A DNA stretch of 64,000 bases, from the NCBI GenBank assembly GCA_963740065.1, contig CAVUCS010000001.1:1-64000 (forward strand), written 5' to 3'. The first letter of the stretch is position 1; each line of letters opens with the position of its first letter. This document shows, one piece after another, positions 52,052 to 60,581 of this stretch. Under the pieces are notes generated by a model. That model saw nothing but the letters and a program-made list of their open reading frames with translations, was not told where the DNA came from and searched no databases. Origin of the DNA: DASVDE01 sp963740065. GTDB taxonomy: Bacteria > Actinomycetota > Thermoleophilia > Solirubrobacterales > 70-9. Position numbers and translations under genes: made by a program.

Positions 52052-53626
52052 TTAGGGCGCCGCGGGTACTGCGGGGGTGGCTGGCTCGACGGGCTCGGGC
52101 GAGTCCGTCGGCGGGGCCGGGTCTGAAGTCACGGCCGGGTCCGCGGGCGGAGCTTCCTCGCCGCTCTCGGCGCTGCTTCCGCTTCCCGCCGGGGGTGGAT
52201 CCGCGGCGGGCGGGGGGTCGACCGGGGTCGAGCCGGAAGCGGGAGGCGTCGAGGAAGTCGCGGGGGGAGTGGACGGCGCTCCGCCGACGGTGACCACGAC
52301 GGTTGCCGGTCTACTCGTGGCTCCGGGGGTGCCGCCGACAGCCTCGCTGTCGGGGAGGGTCGCGACGACATCGGAATCGCCGGCTATCGAGCCGTCGGCC
52401 GGCGCGGCCGCCGAATCAACCGGCGCCGGGTCGGTCGCGACTGGCAGTGGATCGGGAGCGGGGGCTGGATCGACGGGTACCGGGGTCGGGGCAGAGGCCG
52501 CGGCCGCGGTCGGGACAGGTCGGCTGACGTGCGCTTGGGCGATTGCCGGTGAGTGATGCTTGACCCTGGAGACGATGGCCCCCTGGCCGGCCTGGTTCGG
52601 GACGACCTGCTGCTTCACCTCGACCGCGCCGGCGGTGAGGACGGCGGCGGTGACGACGCCGGCGACAGCTTTGGTCCCGAGGGCCGCGCCAACCGCGCCT
52701 GCTCCCCCGCTGCCGCCGAGGGCCGCGCCACCGACGCCGACCGAGCCGACGGCTCCAACGCCGGCCGCTCCGGTCCCGACTCCAGTGGCTCCGGCGCCGC
52801 CACCCGCGGCACCGCCAAGCCCAAGCTTCGAGAGGATGAAGGTCTTGAACGCGAGCAGGCCCCCAACCGGGAAGAGCGCCGCCAACGCCTTCTCGTTGCT
52901 CCGCACTTGGGTCCGGAAGTCGGCGCACTCGTCGCACTCGCGAACGTGGCGGCGGACCGGGCCGGAGACTTTGCGCAGCCCCTCGGCCGCCTCGGCCAGC
53001 TCAAGTCGCACATCGCCGCAGGTGAGCAGTCGCGACTGGCTCGCCTCGGCCAGCGAAATCCGCGCCCGCACCAGCAGCGACTTCACCGAGGGCACGCTGG
53101 TGTCCATCGCCACCGCGATCTCCTCGTAGGAGAGCGCGTCCATCTCGCGCAGCAGCAGCGCCGAGCGCTGCGTCTCGGGAAGCTTGTTGACGTCGGTCAG
53201 AAGTTGGCGGAACTCTTCGCGGTTGTGGACCCGCTCCGCGGTGGAGGAGGCCTCGACCGCCGGCACCATGTCCATCGACTCCTGCGCGTCGGCTCTCGGT
53301 TTACGCAGGTGGTTGAGGCAGCGGTTGCGGGCGATCCGGTAAAGCCAAGGACGCAGGTTGATCTCCCGCTCGTCGGCCAGCATCGCTCTGTAGGCGTTGA
53401 CGAAGACTTCTTGCAGGATGTCTTCGGCATCCTCCGTGGAGCCGAGCATCTGACGGCAGAAGCCGAGCAGTCGACCTTGGTAGCGGTCGACGATCGCTTC
53501 GAAGGCGCCGGGGTTGCCGCTGCGGGCCATCGCGATCAGTCGATCGTCCCCCTGCAACTTGAGCAGCGGTGACCGCCGGGCGAGAAGTCCGCGTTGACTG
53601 GCGGTAGTGAGTGCGGATGCCTCCAA
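52052..53626 (-). CDS. ECF sigma factor fused to zinc-finger anti-sigma-like domain, TM and Pro/Thr-rich tail
   Basis: 524 residues from a probable TTG. Sigma region 2 (DAEDILQEVFVNAYRAM, near residue 67) and region 4 (LPETQRSALLLREMDALSYEEIAVAMDTSVPSVKSLLVRAR, near 148-188) are followed by a zf-HC2-like HVRECDECADF, a Gly/Ala-rich hydrophobic segment (LAFKTFILSKLGLGGAAGG...AAVLTAG) and about 200 residues of Pro/Ala/Thr/Asp-rich tail. The layout puts sigma, anti-sigma-like zinc finger, membrane anchor and extracytoplasmic sensor in one chain. Release may need proteolysis. Target promoters are unknown. Confidence 0.88.
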   Translation of the reverse strand: MEASALTTASQRGLLARRSPLLKLQGDDRLIAMARSGNPGAFEAIVDRYQGRLLGFCRQMLGSTEDAEDILQEVFVNAYRAMLADEREINLRPWLYRIARNRCLNHLRKPRADAQESMDMVPAVEASSTAERVHNREEFRQLLTDVNKLPETQRSALLLREMDALSYEEIAVAMDTSVPSVKSLLVRARISLAEASQSRLLTCGDVRLELAEAAEGLRKVSGPVRRHVRECDECADFRTQVRSNEKALAALFPVGGLLAFKTFILSKLGLGGAAGGGAGATGVGTGAAGVGAVGSVGVGGAALGGSGGAGAVGAALGTKAVAGVVTAAVLTAGAVEVKQQVVPNQAGQGAIVSRVKHHSPAIAQAHVSRPVPTAAAASAPTPVPVDPAPAPDPLPVATDPAPVDSAAAPADGSIAGDSDVVATLPDSEAVGGTPGATSRPATVVVTVGGAPSTPPATSSTPPASGSTPVDPPPAADPPPAGSGSSAESGEEAPPADPAVTSDPAPPTDSPEPVEPATPAVPAAP

Positions 53627-53799
53627 GCCGATCTCTCCGATCTCTCCAGGGAAGGCGTTGTTTCCTACTCAAAAGACACCGTAGCAGCGCCCTAGTTGCG
53701 CTCGCCACAGCATTTATGGGGGTTTTACCCGTTGGGCGGGAAGGTCGCAAACATCGGTGCCCGCCGTGGGCGGGGAGCCCAAACACGGCTGCCTGGGTA

Positions 53800-53888
53800 G
53801 TGCCCGGAGCGGGACTCGAACCCGCAAGCCCCCTAAGGGGCAGCGCATTTTAAGTGCGCCGCTTTTGCCAGTTTCGCCATCCGGGCAC
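53800..53888 (-). tRNA. tRNA-Leu (anticodon TAA)
   Basis: 89 nt class II tRNA on the minus strand: acceptor GTGCCCGG/CCGGGCAC, anticodon stem GCGCA/TGCGC with loop CTTAAAA, a long variable arm (GCCCCTTAGGGGGC) and T-arm GCGGGTTCGAGTCCCGC. TTA is a rare codon in such a GC-rich genome. Confidence 0.95.
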
Positions 53889-53920
53889 CGTCGATGGTAG
53901 TAGCCCCTCCTTTCGCCCGT

Positions 53921-53967
53921 TCCTGTGTCGCCTTTGTTTCGGATACCGATACAAAGGCGACACAGGA
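53921..53967 (+). repeat. 47-bp palindrome (family E)
   Basis: 17-nt perfect arms TCCTGTGTCGCCTTTGT and complement, loop TTCGGATACCGAT (itself partly paired). It lies between tRNA-Leu and the TPP-enzyme promoter. Confidence 0.85.
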
Positions 53968-53986
53968 CGCATGGGGACGGCTCCTA

Positions 53987-53992
53987 TACGCT
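53987..53992 (+). promoter_or_regulatory. -10 box (TACGCT) for the TPP-enzyme gene
   Basis: TACGCT, 6 nt spacer, ATG at 53999. Confidence 0.5.
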
Positions 53993-53998
53993 CGTGAA

Positions 53999-55639
53999 AT
54001 GGCGACTGATGTTGGGGAGACGACCGCCGTCCACGGGGGGCGGCTGGTGGCGAAGACGCTGGCCTCGCGTGGGGTCAGCCGGCTCTTCACGCTTTCCGGG
54101 GGACACCTGTTCTCTATATATGACGGCTGTGTGGACGAGGGAATCGAGCTCGTTGACGTGCGCCATGAGCAGACCGCCGCCTTCGCCGCCGAGGGATTCG
54201 CCAAGGCGACTCGCCAGGTTGGCGTAGCGGCGCTGACCGCGGGGCCGGGAGTGACCAACGGCATCAGCGCGATCGCCGGCGCCCAGGCCAATTGCTCGCC
54301 GGTCTGCGTGCTGGGCGGGCGGGCGCCGGAGTTGCGCTGGGGGTCGGGCTCGCTGCAGGAGATCGATCACCTGCCCTTCGTCTCGCCCCTGGTCAAGTCG
54401 GCCGAGACAGTGAAGGAGCCGGGGCGGATCGCCGAGCGGACCGCTGCGGCCCTCGACCTGGCGCTGGCGCCGCCGTACGGCCCGACTTTCCTCGACTATC
54501 CGCTGGACGTCGTCTTCACCGAGGCCGAGCCGGAGATCCCGGCCGCGCCAGTCGCCGGCGCGGGGGAGCCCGCGGCCGGAGTGGAGGAGGCCGCGGCGCT
54601 GCTCGCCGCCGCCGAGCGCCCCGTGGTGATGGCCGGCACCGGCCTCTACTGGGCCCGCGGAGAGGGCGAGCTTCGAGCACTGGCAGAGGCGCTCGGCATC
54701 CCCGTCTTCCTCAACGGACTCGGCCGTGGCTGCCTGCCGGCCGATCATGAGCTTGCCTTCAGCCGCGCCCGGGGCGCCGGTTTGAAGGGCGCTGACGTGG
54801 CGCTCGTGATCGGCGTGCCGATGGACTTCCGCCTCGGCTTCGGCGGCAGCTTCGGCGAGGAGACGAAGATCGTGCGTCTGGACGCTGCGCCGAACGCGTT
54901 GACCGCCAATCGCGCGCCACAGGTCGATCTCGTCGGCGACGTCGCCGCAAGCCTCGCGGCGATTCGCGAGTCGGCCGGGGGCGGGGCCCCGCGGACCGGT
55001 GCTTGGCTGGACGACCTGAGGGCGGTTGAGGAGGAGAAGCGCGCCGCCGAGCGCGAGGAGCTAAACGACGCCCGCTCGCCGCTCCACCCGGTCCGTATAT
55101 ATAGAGAGCTGGGGGAGGTGCTCGACCGCGACGCGATCGTCGTCGGCGACGGCGGCGACTTCGTCTCCTACGCCGGCAAGTACATCGACACCTACGAGCC
55201 GGGCTGCTGGATGGACCCGGGGCCTTTCGGTTGCCTCGGCGCCGGGCCGGGTCAGGCGATCGGCGCCAAGGTCGCGCATCCTGATCGCCAGGTCTGCCTG
55301 CTGCTTGGCGATGGCGCCTTCGGCTTCGCCGGGATGGAGTTCGACACGATGGCCCGCCACGGCCTCGGCGTCGTCGGCGTGATGGGCAACAACGGCATCT
55401 GGGCGCTCGAACACCATCCGATGAAGTTCCTCTACGGCTACTCGGTCGCGGCCGAGCTGCGGCCGGAGACTCGCTATGACCAGATGGTCGAAGCGCTCGG
55501 CTGCGACGGCATCCTCGTCCGCGACCCGGCCGAGCTGCGGCCGGCCCTGGAGCGCGCTTTCGAGTCCGGCCGCCCGACCCTGGTCAACGTCCTCACCGAC
55601 CCCGAGGTCGTCTACCCGCGCAGATCCAACCTCGCCTGA
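53999..55639 (+). CDS. Thiamine pyrophosphate-dependent enzyme (acetolactate synthase / 2-hydroxyacyl-CoA lyase-like)
   Basis: 546 residues with the three-domain PP/central/PYR layout. The catalytic Glu is in DVRHEQTAAFAAEGFAKAT; AGPGVTNGISAIAGAQANCSPVCVLGG and the TPP/Mg-binding GDGAFGFAGMEFDTMARHGLGVVGVMGNNGIW (GDG...N) are clear. The overall pattern is closest to acetolactate synthase-like and oxalyl/2-hydroxyacyl-CoA lyase enzymes; no regulatory subunit is adjacent, so valine synthesis is not implied. Leaderless promoter. A family A palindrome begins 1 nt after the stop. Confidence 0.88.
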   Translation: MATDVGETTAVHGGRLVAKTLASRGVSRLFTLSGGHLFSIYDGCVDEGIELVDVRHEQTAAFAAEGFAKATRQVGVAALTAGPGVTNGISAIAGAQANCSPVCVLGGRAPELRWGSGSLQEIDHLPFVSPLVKSAETVKEPGRIAERTAAALDLALAPPYGPTFLDYPLDVVFTEAEPEIPAAPVAGAGEPAAGVEEAAALLAAAERPVVMAGTGLYWARGEGELRALAEALGIPVFLNGLGRGCLPADHELAFSRARGAGLKGADVALVIGVPMDFRLGFGGSFGEETKIVRLDAAPNALTANRAPQVDLVGDVAASLAAIRESAGGGAPRTGAWLDDLRAVEEEKRAAEREELNDARSPLHPVRIYRELGEVLDRDAIVVGDGGDFVSYAGKYIDTYEPGCWMDPGPFGCLGAGPGQAIGAKVAHPDRQVCLLLGDGAFGFAGMEFDTMARHGLGVVGVMGNNGIWALEHHPMKFLYGYSVAAELRPETRYDQMVEALGCDGILVRDPAELRPALERAFESGRPTLVNVLTDPEVVYPRRSNLA

Positions 55640-55640
55640 A

Positions 55641-55691
55641 CGTTCCGCTTCGCCTTATCCCTGATATCCAGGGATAAGTCGCAGCCGGAAC
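55641..55691 (+). repeat. Family A palindrome after the TPP-enzyme gene
   Basis: CGTTCCGCTTCGCCTTATCC with right arm GGGATAAGTCGCAGCCGGAAC; one extra C and a few mismatches, otherwise a family A copy. Confidence 0.8.
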
Positions 55692-55704
55692 AGGGTTTTC
55701 GCCC

Positions 55705-55739
55705 AAAAAGAATCGGCCGCCATTTCTGGCGACCGATTC
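55705..55739 (-). terminator. Intrinsic terminator for leftward transcription
   Basis: On the minus strand the hairpin GAATCGGTCGCCA-GAAA-TGGCGGCCGATTC is followed by TTTTT. It would end the ppx transcript, or a small RNA, about 345 nt after the ppx stop. Confidence 0.7.
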
Positions 55740-56083
55740 AGGTTGGCCCCTCAGGACGGGCAGGGGTACGTCTTCAGGGACCATGGTTATTCGGTGGGCT
55801 CAGACGGCGGGAGGCGCCATGATGCGGCAATCGCCTAAGCCCTAATCCGGATCTGCGATGGGAGTTCTTCCCCACCTCTTCCCCGGTGAGCCGATTATGC
55901 GCGCGGCTGTCCGATGCGTCTAGTCGGCAGGGGGGGCACTACACATAATCAGGTAGGTAGAGTCTACCTAATTCTATGGGTAAGGTCCGTCTCTGTGCCA
56001 CTCTGTACTGGTGCGTTCAGCTTGACTGTCCACCGGGTCCCGAGGGTTTGCCCGCGGCGCCTGCTGCGTAGTTTTCCGCATTC
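55740..56083 (-). other. About 340-nt noncoding stretch, candidate small RNA or long ppx 3' UTR
   Basis: No convincing coding frame on either strand and a base composition less biased than the genes. On the minus strand it lies between the ppx stop, a short hairpin (TTCCGC-N8-GCGGAA) and the terminator at 55705-55739. I checked by eye for tmRNA (tRNA-like ends, ALAA tag), RNase P, SRP and common riboswitch cores and saw none. The largest gap in the window. Confidence 0.35.
55954..55970. promoter_or_regulatory. Perfect 17-nt palindrome, possible operator
   Basis: TAGGTAGA-G-TCTACCTA in the 55.7-56.1 kb noncoding stretch. Too short for an RNA hairpin of note, but the usual form of a dimeric repressor site. 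No neighbouring regulator suggests itself. Confidence 0.35.
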
Positions 56084-57019
56084 TCAAGCGGAAGAAGAGA
56101 CCGAGTCGAGCGCCGCTCCGTAGAGGATGTCGTGCTCGGAGACGGTGATTCGATCAAGGTCGAAGGCTCGCATCGCTTCGACCAAGGTCACCACGCCCGC
56201 GACGATCGTCGGGGCTCGGTCAGGGTGCATGCCAGGGATCTCGACGCGCTTCGCGAGCGGGGCCGAAGCAAGCCGGGAGAGCATGCGCTGGATCGAAGGG
56301 AGGGCGAGCACATGGCTATGGACCCGAGTCGGGTCGTAGGGCTCCAGCTCCATCTCAATTGCCGCAAGCGAGGTTGGAGTGCCCGCGACCGCAATCCCGG
56401 CTCCCGCTCTCGCCTCGGGATGCTCGGCGATGACGGCGTCGATCGACCCCCGCACATCGCCGGCCAGCCTCTCCAGCTCGACTGCGGTGGGGGGGTCGGA
56501 GGAGATGTGGCGCTCGGTGTGTCGCACGACACCCACCTGCAGGGAAGCGTGGAAGGCGATTTTCTCGCCGGCCCCGACGATCAGCTCGGTCGATCCGCCG
56601 CCGATGTCGACAACCAAGGTCGGCTCGGTGGGGGGATGAGCCGAAGTGGCGCCAATGTAAGTCAGCCGCGCTTCCTCCTCGCCGTCGAGGACTCGCGCCG
56701 AGAGCGCAAACCGTTCCCGCAGCTCGGCGACGAAGGCGCTGCCGTTGGCGGCGTCGCGTACGGCACTGGTCGCGATCGCAACCACGGTCTCGGCGCCCGC
56801 CTCCTGGTAGAGAGCGACGTAGTCGGCTACCGCCCCACAGGCGGCCTCGATCGCCTCAACGGCAAGGCGCCCGGTCAGGTCGACTCCGCGCCCCAGCCGC
56901 GTCACCCGGCTGCGCCGCTCGACCTCACGAACCCGCCCGTCGGCGACGTCGGCGACGAGCAAGCGCGTCGAGTTGCTGCCGATGTCAACCACCGCGACCC
57001 TGTGCATGCCCTCTCCCAC
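56084..57019 (-). CDS. ppx: Ppx/GppA family exopolyphosphatase
   Basis: 311 residues, a one-domain short Ppx/GppA. ASKHA motifs VAVVDIGSNSTRLLVADV (phosphate 1) and LVVDIGGGSTELIVG (phosphate 2), the catalytic Glu in LDGEEEARLTYIGA, and GTPTSLAAIEMELEPYD are present. It hydrolyses polyphosphate or pppGpp. GTG 57019 is preceded at 9 nt by TAGAGT (leaderless). ATG 57007 (MHRVAVVDIG) has GGGAGAGG upstream and is an equally good start. Divergent from tRNA-fMet with 42 bp between. Confidence 0.92.
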   Translation of the reverse strand: MGEGMHRVAVVDIGSNSTRLLVADVADGRVREVERRSRVTRLGRGVDLTGRLAVEAIEAACGAVADYVALYQEAGAETVVAIATSAVRDAANGSAFVAELRERFALSARVLDGEEEARLTYIGATSAHPPTEPTLVVDIGGGSTELIVGAGEKIAFHASLQVGVVRHTERHISSDPPTAVELERLAGDVRGSIDAVIAEHPEARAGAGIAVAGTPTSLAAIEMELEPYDPTRVHSHVLALPSIQRMLSRLASAPLAKRVEIPGMHPDRAPTIVAGVVTLVEAMRAFDLDRITVSEHDILYGAALDSVSSSA

Positions 57020-57061
57020 GAGGGCGGCACTCTAGTCGCCGTTGCTAGCATGGGCGCACGC

Positions 57062-57135
<74 letters not shown>

Positions 57136-57140
57136 TAGGA

Positions 57141-57168
57141 AAAGAGTCCGCGAATGCGGGACTCTTTC
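57141..57168 (+). terminator. Terminator after tRNA-fMet
   Basis: AAAGAGTCC..GGACTCTTT hairpin right after the tRNA, followed by TTTCGTTCT on the plus strand. Confidence 0.65.
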
Positions 57169-57268
57169 GTTCTACGGTGAGTTGGGCACGGCGAAGGCGC
57201 CGAACGGCTGCGCTGGCCAATGCCGTCCAACCGGATCCATAGGCACTTTCTCAGACGTTTGCTCGAGC

Positions 57269-58483
57269 TCAGCGGGCCAGGTCTGCGGCCTGCGCATGCA
57301 ACTCCCGCAGGCGGCGCTCGACGAGGGGGTCGTCCTGACCGAAAGCGAGGACCTGCTCGAAGCCCAGCTTGAGCAGCTCGTCGAAGTCGGGGGCGTCGGC
57401 GACGAAGCGGGGCTCGCCGTCCGCCGCGATCCGGACGGGGGATGGGCGGTCGCCGCGGGCGAAGCGGCTGAGCGCGGCGACCAGGGCCTCGATCGCGTTT
57501 AGCGCCGTGGTCGGGTCGTTGATGCCTGGCGAGAGACCCTTGAGCGCGATGTCGGAGAGTTGGCGGACCGGGAAGGCGGGATCCTGGGGAAGGGTTCGCT
57601 GCTGTCCCACCGCGAAGCACTCCGCCACCTCGGCAGCGAGCTGCTCGGCTCGGTCCGCGTCGGGCGCCCAAACGGTGGCCAGTTCAAGTTCGGGCATCAC
57701 ATATGAACCGACTCTGCGGCGCTGTTGGACGAGCCCGTTCGCGCGCTCTGCGGCGGCGAGGATCTCGGTGCCGCCCACGATCGTCAGGTGGCCCTCGGCA
57801 TCGCACTTGACGCTGCGCTGTGTGTGCATGCGCATCTGCCGGAAGGCCGCTGCCCGGGAGGCCTCAGGGTTCTCGGGCTCGCGGCCGACGTCGGCGGGAA
57901 AGGGATGCTCCATTTGGGGTCGGGCATCGGTGGCGATCGAGGCGATCACCGACGAGGGTTGGAGCATGCTGACGATGTGTCCGAGGAACACGGCAAAGAG
58001 GGCGAGTGAGGCGAAAGCGAGGAGGACCGCGAACGCGATCGAGATCGATGGAACTTCGTCGCCGAGGGCGCCGATGCTGCCGAGCCGGGCGAGCAGGACG
58101 AGGCAGTAGACGAAGGTGCCGAGGAAGGCGGCCAGGGTCAGCTGGCTGAGCAGGTCGCGCCGGAAGCTGCGCAGAACCCGCGGGCTGAGTTGGTTGGCCG
58201 AGAGCGTGAACGCAACGATCGTCACCGAGAAGGCGATCCCGACTACGGAAACGGTCACCGTCGCGATCGTCTCGAGCATCCCCCTCGCCGCCCCCTGGCT
58301 TGAGAAGTCGAATAGCGGCACGTCAGCTCGGAGCCAGGCGTCGACCTCCGGCATCGCGAACCCGGCGATCAGTCCGAGCGTCAGGGCAAGCCCCGAAAGC
58401 GCGCCAAAGCTGGCGCGGAAACTGTCGAAGAGGGCGAGCAGGCGCTCTTTGGAGGACGGCGTCATGCCGTCGAAGATGGACAT
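57269..58483 (-). CDS. DUF2254 family membrane protein
   Basis: 404 residues. Four N-terminal TM segments (GLALTLGLIAGFAMP, ETIATVTVSVVGIAFSVTIVAFTL, LAAFLGTFVYCLVLLARLG, SISIAFAVLLAFASLALFAVFLGHI) are followed by a cytosolic domain of about 220 residues. The conserved SPRVLRSFRRD..QLTLAAFLGTFVYCL and LSPGINDPTTALNAIEAL segments match DUF2254. Function unknown. TAGTGG lies 7 nt before the ATG on the minus strand, suggesting a leaderless mRNA. Confidence 0.87.
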   Translation of the reverse strand: MSIFDGMTPSSKERLLALFDSFRASFGALSGLALTLGLIAGFAMPEVDAWLRADVPLFDFSSQGAARGMLETIATVTVSVVGIAFSVTIVAFTLSANQLSPRVLRSFRRDLLSQLTLAAFLGTFVYCLVLLARLGSIGALGDEVPSISIAFAVLLAFASLALFAVFLGHIVSMLQPSSVIASIATDARPQMEHPFPADVGREPENPEASRAAAFRQMRMHTQRSVKCDAEGHLTIVGGTEILAAAERANGLVQQRRRVGSYVMPELELATVWAPDADRAEQLAAEVAECFAVGQQRTLPQDPAFPVRQLSDIALKGLSPGINDPTTALNAIEALVAALSRFARGDRPSPVRIAADGEPRFVADAPDFDELLKLGFEQVLAFGQDDPLVERRLRELHAQAADLAR

Positions 58484-58581
58484 CGCCCTGCCACTACCCG
58501 GGTGGCAGAACGGCTAAGCAAACGCTCCAAGGGGTGGGCCCGCCGGCGCTTGATGTAGCTGTTGCTGTGTTCCTGCCGGTG

Positions 58582-60375
58582 CTAGCAAGCCTTCCGCTTC
58601 GACCCGCTTGCCCGCTTGCGCTGCTGCTTGAGCTTCTTACCCTGCTTCTTGGCCTGCTTGACCCTGACCTTGGCCTTCATCTTCGACTTGCTGCCCCTGG
58701 CCTTCTTCAGTTGCTTCTTGGCCTTCCGCAGCTGCCTGTTTGCCTTCGCGACCCTCCTGTTTGCCTTTGCCAGCTTGCTCGTGGCCTTCATGCAGGCGGT
58801 GGTCACCGCGGTCCGGTTGTTCGAGGTGTTGGTGGGCGGGTTGGCGGCCGTGGCCGGCGGATTGTTTGCGGCGGGCGGAGTCGACTCGTCGTCGTCCGCC
58901 GCCGACGAGCAGTCGGGATCGGCCGGATAGTCGACCAGGCTGTCGCCGTCGTTGTCGACGGTGTCCGAACACGCGGGCGCCTGGAACGTCGAGTAGTAGA
59001 CGCCGTCGTCGCCGTTGGCGATCCACGCCGCATACGCTCGGCCGCCCCCGGCTGCCGCCACGGCGGGGCTTCCGGCGACGCTCTGGCCGACCGAGAGCAG
59101 TTTGGGACTTGACCAGGTGCCATCCGGCGTGCGCACCGCGGCCATGATCTCTCTGTCGCCGCTCGTGCCATTCACCTGGCTATAGACGAGGTAGCCGATG
59201 CCCGCATCATCGACGTCGAAGTCGAGCTCGCGGGACGCCGCCATGTAGTCCTCGCCGGAGTCGATCACCTCGACCGGTCCAAAGCTGCCACCCGCGGGTC
59301 GCACCCGGGCGAGAATCGCCTCCTCGCTGCCGCCGGTGGCGTGCCAGACGACGATCGTGTTGCCGGCGGCGTCGGTGCGTACGCGCACGGCGCCCGAGGT
59401 CGTCTGGGAGTCGTCGCCGGCGTCGAGCCTCACCTCATCGTCCTCGGCGTCCTGAGCTGTGCCCCCGCTGAGCGCGCGCGCCTTCGGCAGGTCGAGGAAA
59501 CGCACGCTGTCGTCACTGCTGTTGCCCCAGGCCATGACGACGTCGTTATTCGGAAGGCGGTCGTTGCTCGGGTAGATGCCGTTGTAGCCACCGCCGCAGG
59601 ACTCGGTGAGACCCGCGGGGTCGGTGGAGCCGGTGCCGTTGTTCTCAAGCACGGCGGGCTCGATTCCCCAGCACGGCCCCTGTGAGAAGAAGTTGATTCC
59701 GAGAAAGGCCGAGCCATCCGAGCCGACGGAGACCTCCATCTCGCGCGGGTCCTTGACGACGGCGTTGAGATCCGTCCCGCCGTTCCAGGAATTGGTGCTC
59801 GGGTCGAGCAGGACGCGCCCTTCGATCGCCTCGGCGATGTCGGTGTAGCTCGGTGGGTTGTAGTAGTCCCGACCGAAGAACAGCATCCCGGTGCCGAAGC
59901 CGTTGACGGCCACCCGAGGCTCGGCGGCGGAAGGAGGAGCGGTGGGCCCGGTGTGGCCGTCGCCGATGAAGGTAGCCGTGCTGGTGAAGCTGGACGCCGC
60001 GGCCGCCTTGCTGGCGGCGTAGACGCTGCCGTAGCCGGAAGCGTCGTCGAAGGCAAGCACTGCGACCGAGCCGGGGCCGATCGCCACGTCCGGCTCTTCG
60101 AAGTCGCCGGTGAACTTTTGCGGCGCGCCCGCCGCCGCCGCGGCGCGCTTGAACACTGTGGCGATGTCGGCTGTCCCGCTCTCACGCCACGCCGCGATCA
60201 GGTCGCCGGCCAGATTCGCGTCGATCACCAGCTGCTCGCCGTCGCGCTCGCCGCTGTTGGTGAGCTCGACCGGGCCGCTCCAGTTGGCCCCGGCCGTGGC
60301 CGGCGCAGCGATCAGCCCGACGACCACAGCGGCGGCGATGCATACCAAGCGGCATCCATTGACGAGGTTTTTCAC
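58582..60375 (-). CDS. Secreted protein with C-terminal Lys/Ala-rich region
   Basis: 597 residues from a GTG with AAGGGAGG 4 nt upstream. Signal peptide VCIAAAVVVGLIAAPATAGA. The body reads like beta-propeller repeats (AVLAFDDASGYGSVYAA, VAVNGFGTGMLFFG, VVMAWGNSSDDSVRF, TIVVWHATGGSEEAILARVRP). A Ca-binding-like CSDTVDNDGDSLVDYPADPDC motif (MopE/Thrombospondin-3-like) follows, then Pro/Thr and about 75 residues of Lys/Ala/Arg repeats (KANRRVAKANRQLRKAKKQLKKA) ending in Cys. The basic tail probably binds anionic wall polymers. Function unknown; the longer in-frame start at 60477 lacks support. Confidence 0.78.
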   Translation of the reverse strand: MKNLVNGCRLVCIAAAVVVGLIAAPATAGANWSGPVELTNSGERDGEQLVIDANLAGDLIAAWRESGTADIATVFKRAAAAAGAPQKFTGDFEEPDVAIGPGSVAVLAFDDASGYGSVYAASKAAAASSFTSTATFIGDGHTGPTAPPSAAEPRVAVNGFGTGMLFFGRDYYNPPSYTDIAEAIEGRVLLDPSTNSWNGGTDLNAVVKDPREMEVSVGSDGSAFLGINFFSQGPCWGIEPAVLENNGTGSTDPAGLTESCGGGYNGIYPSNDRLPNNDVVMAWGNSSDDSVRFLDLPKARALSGGTAQDAEDDEVRLDAGDDSQTTSGAVRVRTDAAGNTIVVWHATGGSEEAILARVRPAGGSFGPVEVIDSGEDYMAASRELDFDVDDAGIGYLVYSQVNGTSGDREIMAAVRTPDGTWSSPKLLSVGQSVAGSPAVAAAGGGRAYAAWIANGDDGVYYSTFQAPACSDTVDNDGDSLVDYPADPDCSSAADDDESTPPAANNPPATAANPPTNTSNNRTAVTTACMKATSKLAKANRRVAKANRQLRKAKKQLKKARGSKSKMKAKVRVKQAKKQGKKLKQQRKRASGSKRKAC

Positions 60376-60581
60376 GAGCCCTCCCTTGCAGCGCGTTGCG
60401 CGCCGGAAAAATGCTGTTTGCCGACCAACTGGGCGATTAGAGCAACGCCCCGGCCGTCGCGCCCGTCGTTGCCGCAAAGTTGGGCCGAACGGCCCAACCT
60501 GCGCTACAGGGCTTGTGACGCTCGGGCGGGAACGCTCAAATGGCGTCGATGCTCGGTGGGAGGAGATTCAGTGGAGGACGG

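Noticed and set aside
55740..56083. tmRNA, RNase P RNA, SRP RNA or a known riboswitch
   Set aside because: No tRNA-like ends or tag sequence, no RNase P or SRP core motifs, and no riboswitch core could be recognised by eye.
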